Part shown: positions 35,209 through 43,404 of the stretch, one piece after another
Position numbering within the stretch: position 1 is the first letter of the stretch
Layout of the letters: the number at the start of each line of letters is the position of its first letter
Assembly (NCBI GenBank): GCA_963712955.1
Contig: CAVQKF010000006.1
Span: 248,001-312,000 of the forward strand
DNA length: 64,000 bases
DNA from: DATFVJ01 sp963712955
Lineage (GTDB): Bacteria > Actinomycetota > Actinomycetes > Streptosporangiales > Streptosporangiaceae
Direction of reading: 5' to 3'
Notes under the pieces: model-generated
The model's input: the letters and a program-made list of their open reading frames with translations, nothing else
The model's database searches: none
What the model was told of the DNA's origin: nothing
Translations under genes and position numbers: made by a program

Positions 35209-35908
35209 GGCGCTAACCGCCTCGGCGCGGCACGGCGCAGGCGCCGCGCGTACCGTCGTGCGGCGGCGGCGATCGCTCCAGCCCGCGGCGCCTCGATCGC
35301 GGGGATGCCTTCGGCGATGTCGCACTCGGCGACCACGCCGACGGGCGGCGCCGCCTGCTCAGCCCACATGGCGCAAGACCCCATAGCCGAACTGGAGCTC
35401 CGGCGCCATCCCGACTGTCTGCATGATCCCACCAACTCGCCGTTCAAGCGGCGCCGCGCGGTCCCGCGTCGGCGACTTTCCGTAGTGGAGAAGTTACCCT
35501 ATGTGACAAGTCCCGTACCCGTTGATCTCGGAATCATTCAAGACGGCCCGGTCGGGTAAGTCGGCCAGGTCCGTTATCTCGGAGGCGCCGGCCATTGGCC
35601 TCGCGGGGTGGCGTGGACGGCTGCTGCTCCGGGTTGGGCGGGTGTGGCTGGCCGGCGTCGGCGTGACATCGTCGCTCAACTCCAGGTGCTGCGGCCGATG
35701 ACGGGCTTACGTGCTGGCGCACCAGCAGCGCCGTGGGCGTACCGGTTGTCGTGGGCCGCGCGGGCACAGGCCAACGTCCTGACCGGCGTCGGCTGGCGTG
35801 AGTGTGCCACGTGGCGCAGCCGTTCGGGATCATGTTTGTCCGCCCGGCCGTCAGGACGGGCGGCGGCGGATCCGCCAGACGGGAGATGACCCGGGCGCCC
35901 CCGCGAAG
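35209..35908. other. about 700 bp without a resolved gene
   Basis: On the minus strand, 35215-35425 has coding-like text in two frames (PVGVVAECDIAEGIPAIEAP, RAGAIAAAARRYARRLRRAA; and MAPELQFGYGVLRHVG). It is perhaps the remains of a gene upstream of the deacetylase, but I cannot assign it. 35450-35520 is locally AT-richer and could contain the EPS operon promoter. The plus-strand frames leading to the recombinase piece are not convincing. Confidence 0.3.
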
Positions 35909-36092
35909 ATGGTCGTCCCGCTGGCGGGGCGGCCGGAGGAGACCGGCGACCCGTGGGAGCCGTACCGGCTGGTCAATGCCGAGGGCGTGCCGGTGCGGCC
36001 GGTGGTGGAGTATTTGAAGGATCTTCAGGCGGCGGGGCGGTCGCAGGCGACACTCAGGTCGTATTCGATGGACCTGCTGCGCTGGTTCCGGA
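35909..36092 (+). pseudogene. tyrosine recombinase N-terminal fragment
   Basis: Reads MVVPLAGRPEETGDPWEPYR, LVNAEGVPVRPVVEYLKDLQ, AAGRSQATLRSYSMDLLRWF. This is the start of the SAM-like core-binding domain of actinomycete XerC/D-type integrases, typical of plasmid and transposon recombinases. It stops exactly at about 36092, where antisense MazG sequence begins. The catalytic domain is absent. Confidence 0.6.
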
Positions 36093-36095
36093 GGT

Positions 36096-36252
36096 CTTCA
36101 CGAGTATGGCAAACCCCTTTGCGTTTATTCAGCCCCTCCATGCCCAGAAAAGCGTCGGCCACTTCGCCGACCTCCTCGGTTAGCTTCAGCAGCCGCACCT
36201 CGACGGGAACATCCCCATGATGGGCAGGCAGCTGGCCGACCTGCTCCCACAT
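36096..36252 (-). pseudogene. MazG-like protein, 3' truncated (copy 1)
   Basis: MWEQVGQLPAHHGDVPVEVR, LLKLTEEVGEVADAFLGMEG, LNKRKGVCHTREDL. The L-K-L-T-E-E-V-G-E motif supplies the metal-binding glutamates of the MazG NTP pyrophosphohydrolase fold. The second helix pair with E-x-x-D is cut off at the joint with the recombinase fragment. It lies 38 bp downstream of the methyltransferase on the same strand. Confidence 0.6.
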
Positions 36253-36290
36253 CGCTCTCTGAGGTGCCCGGCCTCCCACCGCCGCTGCGG

Positions 36291-37103
36291 TCACTCGGCA
36301 CGCCGTCCGACACGGAGGACGCTCAGGTAGCGGCGTGATGCTCGGTCGCCCATCTGCGTGCGGATGCGCTCGGCGATCGCGTCGAGCAGGGGATCACGGA
36401 CGTCGCTCTTGAGGCTCCGGTACAGCGACGTCGAGCGGAGGAGATCCGCGAAGCCGTCCCCATCGAACCACTGAACAGCCGGGTACCACCGCACGATCGT
36501 CGGGCCGAACAAGCTGCCGGGGTCTTTGACCAATCCCCAGCCCTCGTCCGTCATCCGCACCTCGTCCTCGAGCGGCGGATGACCCCAATCGGGGTTGCCG
36601 GGGGAAAATCGCTCGTGGAGATCGGCGGTCTCGGCGTACACCTCCGGCTCACCCGGCCGGCGGACAACAACGTTGCCGAGCAGCGCCATCCATCCGCCGG
36701 GACGGAGCACGGCATGCGCTCGGCGCCAGCCAATGGACGGGTCGACCCAGTGCCACGCCGCCGCCGCCACGAGGACATCGAAGCGCTGTCCGCCGTCGTC
36801 CCACTCCTCGAACGTCGAATTCTCGACCTCGACGTTGCGGAAGGCGGCGAGCCGTTGGCGAGCGAGCGCGGCCATGCCCGCGCCGGGCTCGATGGCGGTC
36901 ACCGAGCACCCGAGCGCTGCCAGCGAGCGTGTCGCCTGACCGGTACCGCAGCCCACCTCAAGCACCGACGACCGTCTGTCCATGCCGGTGATGGCGACGA
37001 GATCCGCGAACAGCTCGTCAGGGTACGTCGGCCGCACGCGGTCGTAGAGCTCGGGCACCTCGTTGAACACCCGACCGAGGTCACGTCGATCCGGTCCTGT
37101 CAT
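36291..37103 (-). CDS. class I SAM-dependent methyltransferase
   Basis: A 270-residue methyltransferase with motif I SVLEVGCGTGQATRSLAALG (residues about 42-61), an acidic end of strand 2 (VTAIEPGAGMAALARQRL), and motif IV-like RFDVLVAAAAWHWVDPS. The fold and length match the UbiE/Methyltransf_11 group. The substrate is unknown. The frame is intact. It sits between two truncated MazG-like genes on the same strand, suggesting it belonged to a MazG/methyltransferase neighbourhood next to metG. Confidence 0.85.
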   Translation of the reverse strand: MTGPDRRDLGRVFNEVPELYDRVRPTYPDELFADLVAITGMDRRSSVLEVGCGTGQATRSLAALGCSVTAIEPGAGMAALARQRLAAFRNVEVENSTFEEWDDGGQRFDVLVAAAAWHWVDPSIGWRRAHAVLRPGGWMALLGNVVVRRPGEPEVYAETADLHERFSPGNPDWGHPPLEDEVRMTDEGWGLVKDPGSLFGPTIVRWYPAVQWFDGDGFADLLRSTSLYRSLKSDVRDPLLDAIAERIRTQMGDRASRRYLSVLRVGRRAE

Positions 37104-37267
37104 CGCACCGTCCTCCCGTCAGCTGTCGCCGGACGTGCCGGTACGAGCGCCGAACCGGCACGCCGAACATCGACGCCTGTGGCCTGCTCCCACGCCCGAT
37201 CGGCGGATAGCGCGCACCCTGCGGCATGCCGGCAATGAGCGGAGGCATCGCCCAGGCTCAGTGATCA

Positions 37268-37474
37268 TCAAGGAAGTTCAGAGAACAGCCCTCGCACACC
37301 TATCAGCGCTTCGGCCGCCTCGCCGACTTCTTCGGTGAGCTTGAGGATGGTTTTGTTGGCGGCTCTCATCTGTGGTTGGCGGTTGATCATTGGCCGTGGC
37401 CCAGGGGTTGTGTGGCCCGCTGCTTCGTTAGGCAAGTCGGTTGTCGGGCTCTCGGTTGTCGGATTCCGGCTCAT
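37268..37474 (-). pseudogene. MazG-like protein, 3' truncated (copy 2)
   Basis: From an ATG at 37474 inside the metG 3' end, or a better one at 37390: MINRQPQMRAANKTILKLTE then EVGEAAEALIGVRG, after which the frame ends LFSELP and stop. The first MazG helix with T-E-E-V-G-E is present and the rest is missing. It resembles copy 1 but is not identical. It was probably co-transcribed with metG. Confidence 0.55.
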
Positions 37475-38999
37475 GCGTTGATGCGGGCGCGGCCAGCCTT
37501 TGGAGGACGGGTGAGGGGGCTGGGAGTTGTCCGTCCAGGCTGGTGCATTGCCGGTTAATGCGGGTTGCGGCGTCGGGCAGGAAGGGCGTCAGGTGCTCGC
37601 CGATCGTTTGGCAGGTTTGAAGGAGCGTGGCCAGGACGGTGTCCAGGTCGTGGTTGGTGTGCTCGTTGCTGGTGCGTTCGGCTTTGGCCAGGTCCCAGGG
37701 GCGGATGTGGTTGATGTAGCGGTTGGCTTCGTCGACGATGTTCCAGACCGCTGTGGTGGCCTTGCGGAAGTCGAAGTCGGCCAGAGAGGTGTCGATGAGC
37801 GCGGGTGCCTGGTGGATTGCCTGGTCGAGCGCTTCGGCGTCCGGGGCTGAGGCTTGGGTGGTGGGGGCGTGTCCGGCGCGGTAGCGGTGGATCATGGCGA
37901 CGACGCGGTTGACGAGGTTTCCCAGGCCATTGGCGAGTTCGTCGTTGGCGCGGTTGATGAGGCGGTCGAGGGTGAAGTCAGCGTCTCCGACGCGGGGGAT
38001 TTCGCGCAGCAGCCACCAGCGGACGGCGTCGGTGCCGTACTCCTCGACGAGCGCGGCCGGGTCGATGGGGACGCCGCTGGATTTGCTGATCTTGCGGCCG
38101 TCGACGGTGAGGTAGTCGTGTACCAGGATGTCGGTCGGCAGTACCTGTCCGGCTGAGAGCAGCATGGCGGGCCAGTAGACGGCGTGGAAGCGGAGTACTC
38201 GTTTACCCACCAGGTGGATGCGGTGTTCGGCGCCGGTCCACCAGCGCTGTAGGGCATCGCTGTTGGTGCCGTAGTCCAGGGCGGTGAGGTAGTTGCCCAG
38301 CGCGTCCCACCACACGTAGATCACCTGGCTGGGGTCGCCGGGCACGGGAATGCCCCAGCCGCGCGCCCGGTCGGTGGAACGGGAAATGGAGAAGTCCTCC
38401 AGCCCGCCGGCGATGAAGGCCAGGACCTCGTTGCGGCGTTCGGCGGGCTCGATCCGCAAAGCGCCGGAGCCGATGAGATCGTGCAGGTGGTCGGTGTAGC
38501 GGGACAGGCGGAAGAACCAGTTCCCTTCTGAGACCTGTTGGGGCTGGGTACCGTGCTCGGGGCAGCGGCCCTCGGTCAGCTCGGCCGGGGTGTGGAACTG
38601 CTCGCAGCCCACGCAGTACAGGCCCTCGTAGTGTTTGCGGTAGAGGTCGCCCGCGTCGGCGCAGTCCTGCCAGAACCGCTCCACCCCCCCTCGGTGGCGG
38701 GGGTCGCGGCTGGTGCGGATGACGTCGTCGACCGACAGCGACAGCGGTTGCGTCAGGGCGGTGAACGCGGCGGCGTTGCCGTCCACGAACTCCTGGACGC
38801 CGACCATGGCGGCCTCGGCGGCCAGCACGTTCTTGAGCGAGTTGTCATCTGTTCCGGTCTGGAATCTGACATGGTCGCCGCGGCGGCGGCGATGGCGGGC
38901 GAGCACGTCGGCCTCCACGAGTTCCAACGCGAAGCCCAGGTGCGGCCGGGCGTTGACGTAGGGGATCGTGGTGGTGATGTAGGTGTGCGGTGTGGTCAT
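37428..38999 (-). CDS. metG: methionyl-tRNA synthetase (second-type MetRS)
   Basis: A 523-residue class I synthetase, intact. TTIPYVNARPHLGFALELVE holds the HIGH-type motif (HLGF). YCVGCEQFHTPAEL starts the zinc/connective region, with only part of the usual four cysteines. GRKISKSSGVPIDPAALVEE is the KMSKS loop (KISKS). The helical anticodon-binding domain follows (RPWDLAKAERTS). It activates Met and charges tRNA-Met. A GGAGG site lies 7 bp upstream of the ATG. The upstream 150 bp encode a short Met-containing leader peptide and hairpins (39044-39150). A duplicate MetRS of this type can confer resistance to MetRS inhibitors in other bacteria; whether this is the only copy in the genome cannot be seen. 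Confidence 0.88.
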   Translation of the reverse strand: MTTPHTYITTTIPYVNARPHLGFALELVEADVLARHRRRRGDHVRFQTGTDDNSLKNVLAAEAAMVGVQEFVDGNAAAFTALTQPLSLSVDDVIRTSRDPRHRGGVERFWQDCADAGDLYRKHYEGLYCVGCEQFHTPAELTEGRCPEHGTQPQQVSEGNWFFRLSRYTDHLHDLIGSGALRIEPAERRNEVLAFIAGGLEDFSISRSTDRARGWGIPVPGDPSQVIYVWWDALGNYLTALDYGTNSDALQRWWTGAEHRIHLVGKRVLRFHAVYWPAMLLSAGQVLPTDILVHDYLTVDGRKISKSSGVPIDPAALVEEYGTDAVRWWLLREIPRVGDADFTLDRLINRANDELANGLGNLVNRVVAMIHRYRAGHAPTTQASAPDAEALDQAIHQAPALIDTSLADFDFRKATTAVWNIVDEANRYINHIRPWDLAKAERTSNEHTNHDLDTVLATLLQTCQTIGEHLTPFLPDAATRINRQCTSLDGQLPAPSPVLQRLAAPASTHEPESDNREPDNRLA

Positions 39000-39043
39000 G
39001 GGAACCTCCAGATGGACCCAGGGCTCCGACCGCGGAAATGAAT

Positions 39044-39066
39044 CGAGGCCCCGTAGCAGGGCCTCG
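39044..39066 (-). promoter_or_regulatory. metG leader hairpin (attenuator-like)
   Basis: CGAGGCCC and GGGCCTCG form a perfect 8 bp stem with a 7-base loop, between the leader peptide stop and the metG ribosome site. On the RNA it is followed by AUUCAUUUCC, a weak U-rich run. The upstream GGGGCC at the end of the leader ORF can pair with the first arm of this stem, so two exclusive structures are possible. The arrangement is that of an attenuator, but termination has not been shown. Confidence 0.5.
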
Positions 39067-39087
39067 GAAACGATCGTCCGTGCAGCG

Positions 39088-39138
39088 TCAGCGGCCCCGT
39101 GAGCGGGGCATCATCACCTGACCTGCGGACGTGTTCAT
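39088..39138 (-). CDS. metG leader peptide with tandem Met codons
   Basis: A 16-codon ORF on the metG strand: MNTSAGQVMMPRSRGR. It has two adjacent ATG codons (positions 9 and 10). The sequence just after them, CCCCGCTCACGGGG, forms a 5 bp hairpin. A TACCAT hexamer (39145-39150) lies 6 bp before the ATG, the spacing seen in leaderless actinomycete transcripts, so the mRNA may begin at the start codon. Position, size and content suit a ribosome-stalling sensor of Met-tRNA charging. There is no direct evidence of translation. Confidence 0.5.
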   Translation of the reverse strand: MNTSAGQVMMPRSRGR

Positions 39139-39144
39139 GACCTC

Positions 39145-39150
39145 ATGGTA
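39145..39150 (-). promoter_or_regulatory. candidate -10 box of the metG leader
   Basis: TACCAT fits the TANNNT consensus of actinomycete vegetative promoters and lies 6 bp upstream of the leader ATG. The -35 region is not obvious. Transcription would then start at or within a base or two of the ATG. Confidence 0.4.
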
Positions 39151-39401
39151 GCGGACGCAGACCGGCACATGCCGGGATCTATATGGAGCGGGTGTAGTAC
39201 AAAACCGCCAGGTAAAGCTGGGGTTCTCCGCCATCAAGAGCTAGGGATGCACTGGATGGGTCCCCTCGCGCGTTGAGGCCGGGATCATCGGCGGGCCTAA
39301 CAGCCGGCGGCGTAGCTGCGGCGCTTTCGCCGCCGCAGCAGTGTCGCTGCTTGGTCCGCGTTGTGGCGCCGTGTCGTTGGGCTGCCGGTTACCCTGGCTG
39401 C

Positions 39402-39782
39402 ATGCCGCCGCGTCCAGGGCGCCCCCAGCTGGCCCTGTTTGATAATCCGGTCAATGTCTTCAGCCTGGAAGAGCTCGTGGAGACTGTGCGGTTGCTGGAG
39501 CGCGGGCGGCCTGGCCGGACCGTGGCGGAGCTTTCCGGCGCTGTGTTCGCCGAGCTTGCCATGAAGCGGACGCGGCGTGCCGCAGAGCTGGTCGCCGAGG
39601 CCATCCGGGTGGCCCGGGCGCGGGAGCCACGCGCCGAGATCGCCGGTTCGCGGTGGCAGGCGAGTACACGGGAAGTCAGGAACTGGGCGCTCAACGCCGG
39701 TTTTGAGCTTGGTGGCGATGGCAGCATCCCGGAGCGGGCGATCATGGCATACAACGAGACACATCCGGACCGCCCATACTGA
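39402..39782 (+). CDS. Lsr2-like small DNA-binding protein
   Basis: A 126-residue protein starting MPPRPGRPQLALFDNPVNVF. The middle is helical with many Arg/Glu (VRLLERGRPGRTVAELSGAV). The C-terminus, STREVRNWALNAGFELGGDG and SIPERAIMAYNETHPD, matches the Lsr2 C-terminal domain, where R-x-W-A-x-x-x-G and G-x-I-P-x-x-x-x-x-A-Y-N mark the fold that binds AT-rich minor groove. The N-terminal Lsr2 oligomerisation domain is not present. It is probably a plasmid- or island-type xenogeneic silencer relative. The start at 39402 begins the conserved part. Confidence 0.65.
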   Translation: MPPRPGRPQLALFDNPVNVFSLEELVETVRLLERGRPGRTVAELSGAVFAELAMKRTRRAAELVAEAIRVARAREPRAEIAGSRWQASTREVRNWALNAGFELGGDGSIPERAIMAYNETHPDRPY

Positions 39783-39993
39783 GCCAGCCTGGCCCTCAGA
39801 TCGGCCACCTCGGCGCGCAGCTCCTCCGGGGCGTGGTAACGCTCCTGTGCCGCCCGCAGCACCGCGATTGATTACACGCGTCCCGTGACAGGGGTGGACG
39901 GCGTGGCCGATGCGTTCAGGCAGCCAGTTGCAGGTCGTAGCAGCCGTCCGGGTGGGGCCAGCCGCAGACCTTCGGTTCGATCACCTGCCATAG
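39783..39993. other. short gap with two coding-like fragments
   Basis: Minus-strand text VLRAAQERYHAPEELRAEVA and DLRARLAQ (about 39785-39865) looks like the end of a coiled-coil protein. IEPKVCGWPHPDGCYDLQLA (about 39925-39990, minus strand) looks like another C-terminus. Neither has a start or recognisable family. Both are probably gene debris. Confidence 0.3.
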
Positions 39994-40221
39994 CTAGGCC
40001 GCAGCGGGATCCAGGATAGTTACGCTGTCCGCGTCGGCAGGCTCGGGCACGGGCTCACCGGCCTGACGGAGCATCGCGATGTGCTCGGCCATCGCCTCAA
40101 GCATCAGTTGCTCCGCCTCGCCGTGCGTAGCTCCGGCAGCGACAACCCCGGGCAAGTCGGGGGAGTACGCGGAATAGCCGACCTGATCGTCTCCTTCGAA
40201 AACGACGACATAGCCTCTCAC
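39994..40221 (-). CDS. hicB: HicB-family antitoxin
   Basis: A 75-residue protein with GTG start at 40221: VRGYVVVFEGDDQVGYSAYS, PDLPGVVAAGATHGEAEQLM, LEAMAEHIAMLRQAGEPVPE. The Y-S-A-x-x-P-D-L-P-G motif and the following helix are the HicB degraded RNase H fold that masks the HicA toxin. It overlaps the hicA stop by 4 bases (GTGA), the usual hicAB arrangement. No separate DNA-binding domain is fused. The frame is intact although its toxin looks broken. Confidence 0.8.
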   Translation of the reverse strand: MRGYVVVFEGDDQVGYSAYSPDLPGVVAAGATHGEAEQLMLEAMAEHIAMLRQAGEPVPEPADADSVTILDPAAA

Positions 40222-40438
40222 GGCCGCTCCCTTCGTAAACCCGCCTGCTTCAGAATGCTCGATTCGGTCTTCGGCTTCAAGGTAGCGCTCGGCTTGCCGG
40301 CGACTGTAACCAGTCCAGGCTTGGCGGGATGAGTGAAGTGCCGGTGCGAGCCGGCCGTGCGCCCACGGGCAAAACGCCGCTCTGCCGGACACCGGCCCGA
40401 CCGGGTGCAAGCGCCCACCCTTGAGCAGTGATCTTCTT
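40218..40438 (-). pseudogene. HicA-type toxin remnant with internal disruption
   Basis: The C-terminal part GSHRHFTHPAKPGLVTVAGK, PSATLKPKTESSILKQAGLR is a good HicA match, with the catalytic His in G-S-H. The N-terminal helix, KKITAQGWAL (40438-40409), is in another frame and separated by about 35 bp more than normal. No proper start is visible. The dsRBD-like mRNA interferase is therefore interrupted by a small insertion or by sequence error. Confidence 0.5.
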
Positions 40439-40858
40439 CGCCAACCCTCGGCGCCTATCAGGAGGATGGGGGAAGCGAGCTGTCAGCCACGATAAGCAAC
40501 AGCGTACAAGCTGCAAGGACGCTGATGTCCAGCTGATGTCCCCGGCCCAGATCGGATGAGGGGACAACGGACCGGCATCGCCCCATCGAGCACACTCAAA
40601 GCGACGAAAAAAATTACTCTCTGTACTTGCGGCTCAGGTCGTTCCTCTCCTAACCTGCTCACCGGGGGCATGGCGAAACCTGCCATCAGCTGCGAGGACA
40701 ACGAAACTGCTGGTCACATGAGCCAAGCGGCTGCTCACCAGGGGTTACCGGACGTACGAACATCTGTGAGTCCCCATCCAGAGCCGAGCCTGGTGCCGCT
40801 CCCACCTGGGAAGGTTCAGCCCGGCCTCGACTGGTCAGATAAGACAAAAGGAGTGGTT

Positions 40859-41179
40859 ATGCGTAGGACGCTCAGTCTCCTCCTGCTCTCCGGCGCTCTT
40901 GGCGGGGGCATTGCGGTCGCCCCGATCGCCGCTTCACAAGCTCTTGCGGCTTCACAAGCTGTTGCGGCTCCACAAGCTGTTCCTGGATGTGCAAACAATG
41001 ATTACGCGTGTGGCTACCAGATGGGCTACATAAAGGGTTTCGCAGCGGGCAGGGCAGCCAAGCGCGCAAGGCTATGCGCGAAATCTCACATGCCGTTCTC
41101 CCTAACGACGAAGACCCAGAGCGATCAAGGGTTCGACGACGGGTTCTCCACCGCTTTCGCCACTTACTGCCCAGCCTAG
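40859..41179 (+). CDS. small secreted protein with Ala/Gln repeat after the signal peptide
   Basis: A 106-residue protein; the ATG at 40859 follows AAAGGAG. Signal peptide MRRTLSLLLLSGALGGGIAV, then three 18 bp repeats coding for A-S-Q-A-L-A, A-S-Q-A-V-A and A-P-Q-A-V-P. The mature part is CANNDYACGYQMGYIKGFAA, GRAAKRARLCAKSHMPFSLT and QGFDDGFSTAFATYCPA, with four cysteines likely forming two disulfides and G-Y-x-x-G-Y/F helix repeats. There is no family assignment. The intact frame and strong translation signals make it a good gene. Confidence 0.7.
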   Translation: MRRTLSLLLLSGALGGGIAVAPIAASQALAASQAVAAPQAVPGCANNDYACGYQMGYIKGFAAGRAAKRARLCAKSHMPFSLTTKTQSDQGFDDGFSTAFATYCPA

Positions 41180-41781
41180 GCGGCGGCTTCGACCTGTGGG
41201 CCGACTATTGGAGCCAGCGCACACGGCTGAACTGGGAACGGATGAACCCCTCGCGAAACGATGGCTACCACCCGACCGCGTGAAGCATCCGTTCCCCGAG
41301 GTGCGCTTCGACGCCAGAACCCGAGGCAGGAGCCCAGCGCGGTAGTCCCGCTCGCTGGGATCTGTGCGGGGGGCCGCCCGCAATGGCGGTCCCTACCGCG
41401 ACCGCTCGGCCAGTACGGACGGCCGCCGCAGCGGTCAGGCGTGCAGCAGCCATGACGACCGACTGCCGCCGGGCGTGCGGCCTCTTCGGGCCGACCCGGC
41501 GACGGCGGTCAGATGCAGCAGCAGGACGTAGCGGCTCCCGTCGTTCGCTGGCATCAGCGTTGCCGAATCAGCCCGTATCCTGTCAAGATCTAGATCAAGG
41601 CGGCGCGGGGGCCGTTGTACTCGCGCTCAAGTCTCCCGACGCAGCCGCCTCGTCGAAGGCGCCTACCGGCTCGCTGCGCGATCCTATGCCCGGCACCCCG
41701 CCGCGCACCTCTGGTGGCAAGGTCCCCGCGATGTGACCTGGGACGGCGATTACCCGGGATCCTGCAGAAACAGGAGCCAGG
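41180..41781. other. 600 bp with no supported gene
   Basis: No frame on either strand shows a domain, signal peptide or plausible start. Composition is high GC throughout. It separates the secreted-protein gene from the convergent amidohydrolase. Confidence 0.4.
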
Positions 41782-43008
41782 TCACGCCGACCCCTTTTCA
41801 ATATCGGCGGACTTGCCGACGATGGCCCCGTTCAGGATCACCGCGGAGACACGGCGGAGGGCGCCGATGTCGTCCAGCGGGTTCCCGTCGACGAGAAGTA
41901 GGTCGGCGTCGTAGCCTGCGCGCAGGCGGCCCTTGTGTTTGCCCAACCCACAGCCTTGGGCCGCGCACCGGGTGGCGGCGGCCAGCGCGTCGGCGGCCGG
42001 TACGCCTCCGGCCACGAAATCCGCGACCGCCTCGGGTAGAACGCTGTGCGGCTTTCGCGGGCCGATGCCCCCGTCGCTGCCGGAGACCAGCCGCACACCT
42101 GCCCTGTGCATCCGGGCCGCATGGGCCTGCCGCGCCTCCCAGGTCATGCCGGTGCGCTGCATGATGGCAAGGGCCGCCGCTGGCGGCGTGGAGCCGGCCG
42201 CCTTGCCCAGCGTCGGACACACCACAGTTCCGCGGGAGGCCAGCCGTTCCAGCAACCGATCAGGCATCTGGATGCCCGACGGGGTCAGGCAGGTGCAGTG
42301 CTCGATGCCGTCAACCTCGGCGTCCACGGCCTGCTCGACCGCGGGTAGGCCGTGCGCGTGAGCGGTCACCGGTAACCCGGCCGCATGCGCCTCCTCAACG
42401 ACAACGCGTAACTCTGCGAGCTGGAACTGGCAGAGCAGAGCGTCTGAGCCCGGTGTCATGACTCCGCCACTGGCCATCACCTTGACCAGGTCGGCACCGC
42501 GCTCGACGCGGTCGCGCACCGCAGCCCGAAGCTGCTCCGGCCCGGTCGCCTCCCCGCCCATGTTCGCGCAGTGCCCGTTGCGGCTGGTGATGGGCGGGCC
42601 CGATGCCACGATCGTCGGCGCCGCTGCCTCTGGGCCGGTCAACGTAGTTGCGCGCCTCCTCCAGTCCAGCACCGCCGCCCGACGGTCACCCAGGTCGCGA
42701 ACCGATGTCACACCGGCGGCGAGCTGACCCGCTAACGAGCTGCGGATCACCCCGGTCAACCCGTCGTCGTCGTACTCGGGGAGCCGATCGAGGGCACCCG
42801 GCCGGCCGTCACCGCAGAGGTGGACGTGGGCGTCAACCAACCCGGGAAGCACCGTGGCATTCCGGAAGTCGGCGACGCGCACATCGGCGGGCACGGCCGC
42901 GGCATCCTGCCCCACCGCGACGATGCGTCCCTCATCGAGCAAGACGACCACGCCTCCTCGCAGGAGGCGCTCACCGTCAAACGCGCGCCCCGCCAGAATC
43001 GCCAGCAT
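41782..43008 (-). CDS. amidohydrolase (imidazolonepropionase-like metal-dependent hydrolase)
   Basis: A 408-residue TIM-barrel amidohydrolase, start set by TGGAGG 7 bp before the ATG at 43008. LPGLVDAHVHLCGDGRPGAL carries the H-x-H metal pair. DLVKVMASGGVMTPGSDALL has the carboxylated Lys (VKVMASGG). AAGLPVTAHAHGLPAVEQAV and VDGIEHCTCLTPSG hold the next two His. VRLVSGSDGGIGPRKPHSVL carries the catalytic Asp. It ends with the small beta-sandwich (DADLLLVDGNPLDDI). The group includes prolidase-like and Xaa-Pro or imidazolone hydrolases; the substrate is not predictable. Intact and monocistronic. Confidence 0.85.
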   Translation of the reverse strand: MLAILAGRAFDGERLLRGGVVVLLDEGRIVAVGQDAAAVPADVRVADFRNATVLPGLVDAHVHLCGDGRPGALDRLPEYDDDGLTGVIRSSLAGQLAAGVTSVRDLGDRRAAVLDWRRRATTLTGPEAAAPTIVASGPPITSRNGHCANMGGEATGPEQLRAAVRDRVERGADLVKVMASGGVMTPGSDALLCQFQLAELRVVVEEAHAAGLPVTAHAHGLPAVEQAVDAEVDGIEHCTCLTPSGIQMPDRLLERLASRGTVVCPTLGKAAGSTPPAAALAIMQRTGMTWEARQAHAARMHRAGVRLVSGSDGGIGPRKPHSVLPEAVADFVAGGVPAADALAAATRCAAQGCGLGKHKGRLRAGYDADLLLVDGNPLDDIGALRRVSAVILNGAIVGKSADIEKGSA

Positions 43009-43404
43009 GCCTGGCCTCCACTGCAACCGGGCTGCGATCCCTGTCCCGAGACCACCCACGAACGACAATCCGCCAAAACTGCACCCTACGCCAGGAACAC
43101 GGCGAGACAGGGGAGACGTGACCGTTCCAGGAAGATGCCCGACCCCCCGTACGCTGAGGTCAGCGCCGAACTGAGACCGTCAGAGATAGACGCACGTCAG
43201 AGGCCGTCAGCCCTTGGTGGTGTGTTGCGCGAACCTAGCAAGTCTCCTACCGTAGAGAACGTTCGGAGAAGATGCGACGGAGAATCCGAATCGGAGACAC
43301 CCATGACGGCTATGACGGTCTCGGGCCACCGGTATGACCTGGACTCGCGGAGCGTGGAGGCGGCACTCTAGGGAGAGCTGCCAGAGCCGATCAAGGAGCA
43401 CTTC

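Noticed and set aside
39000..39150. T-box riboswitch upstream of metG
   Set aside because: No T-box sequence or long stem I; the region is too short. The leader-peptide model fits better.
43369..43371. Pyrrolysine or other programmed readthrough at the amber codon
   Set aside because: No recoding element or Pyl genes are seen, and TAG is an ordinary stop in actinomycetes.
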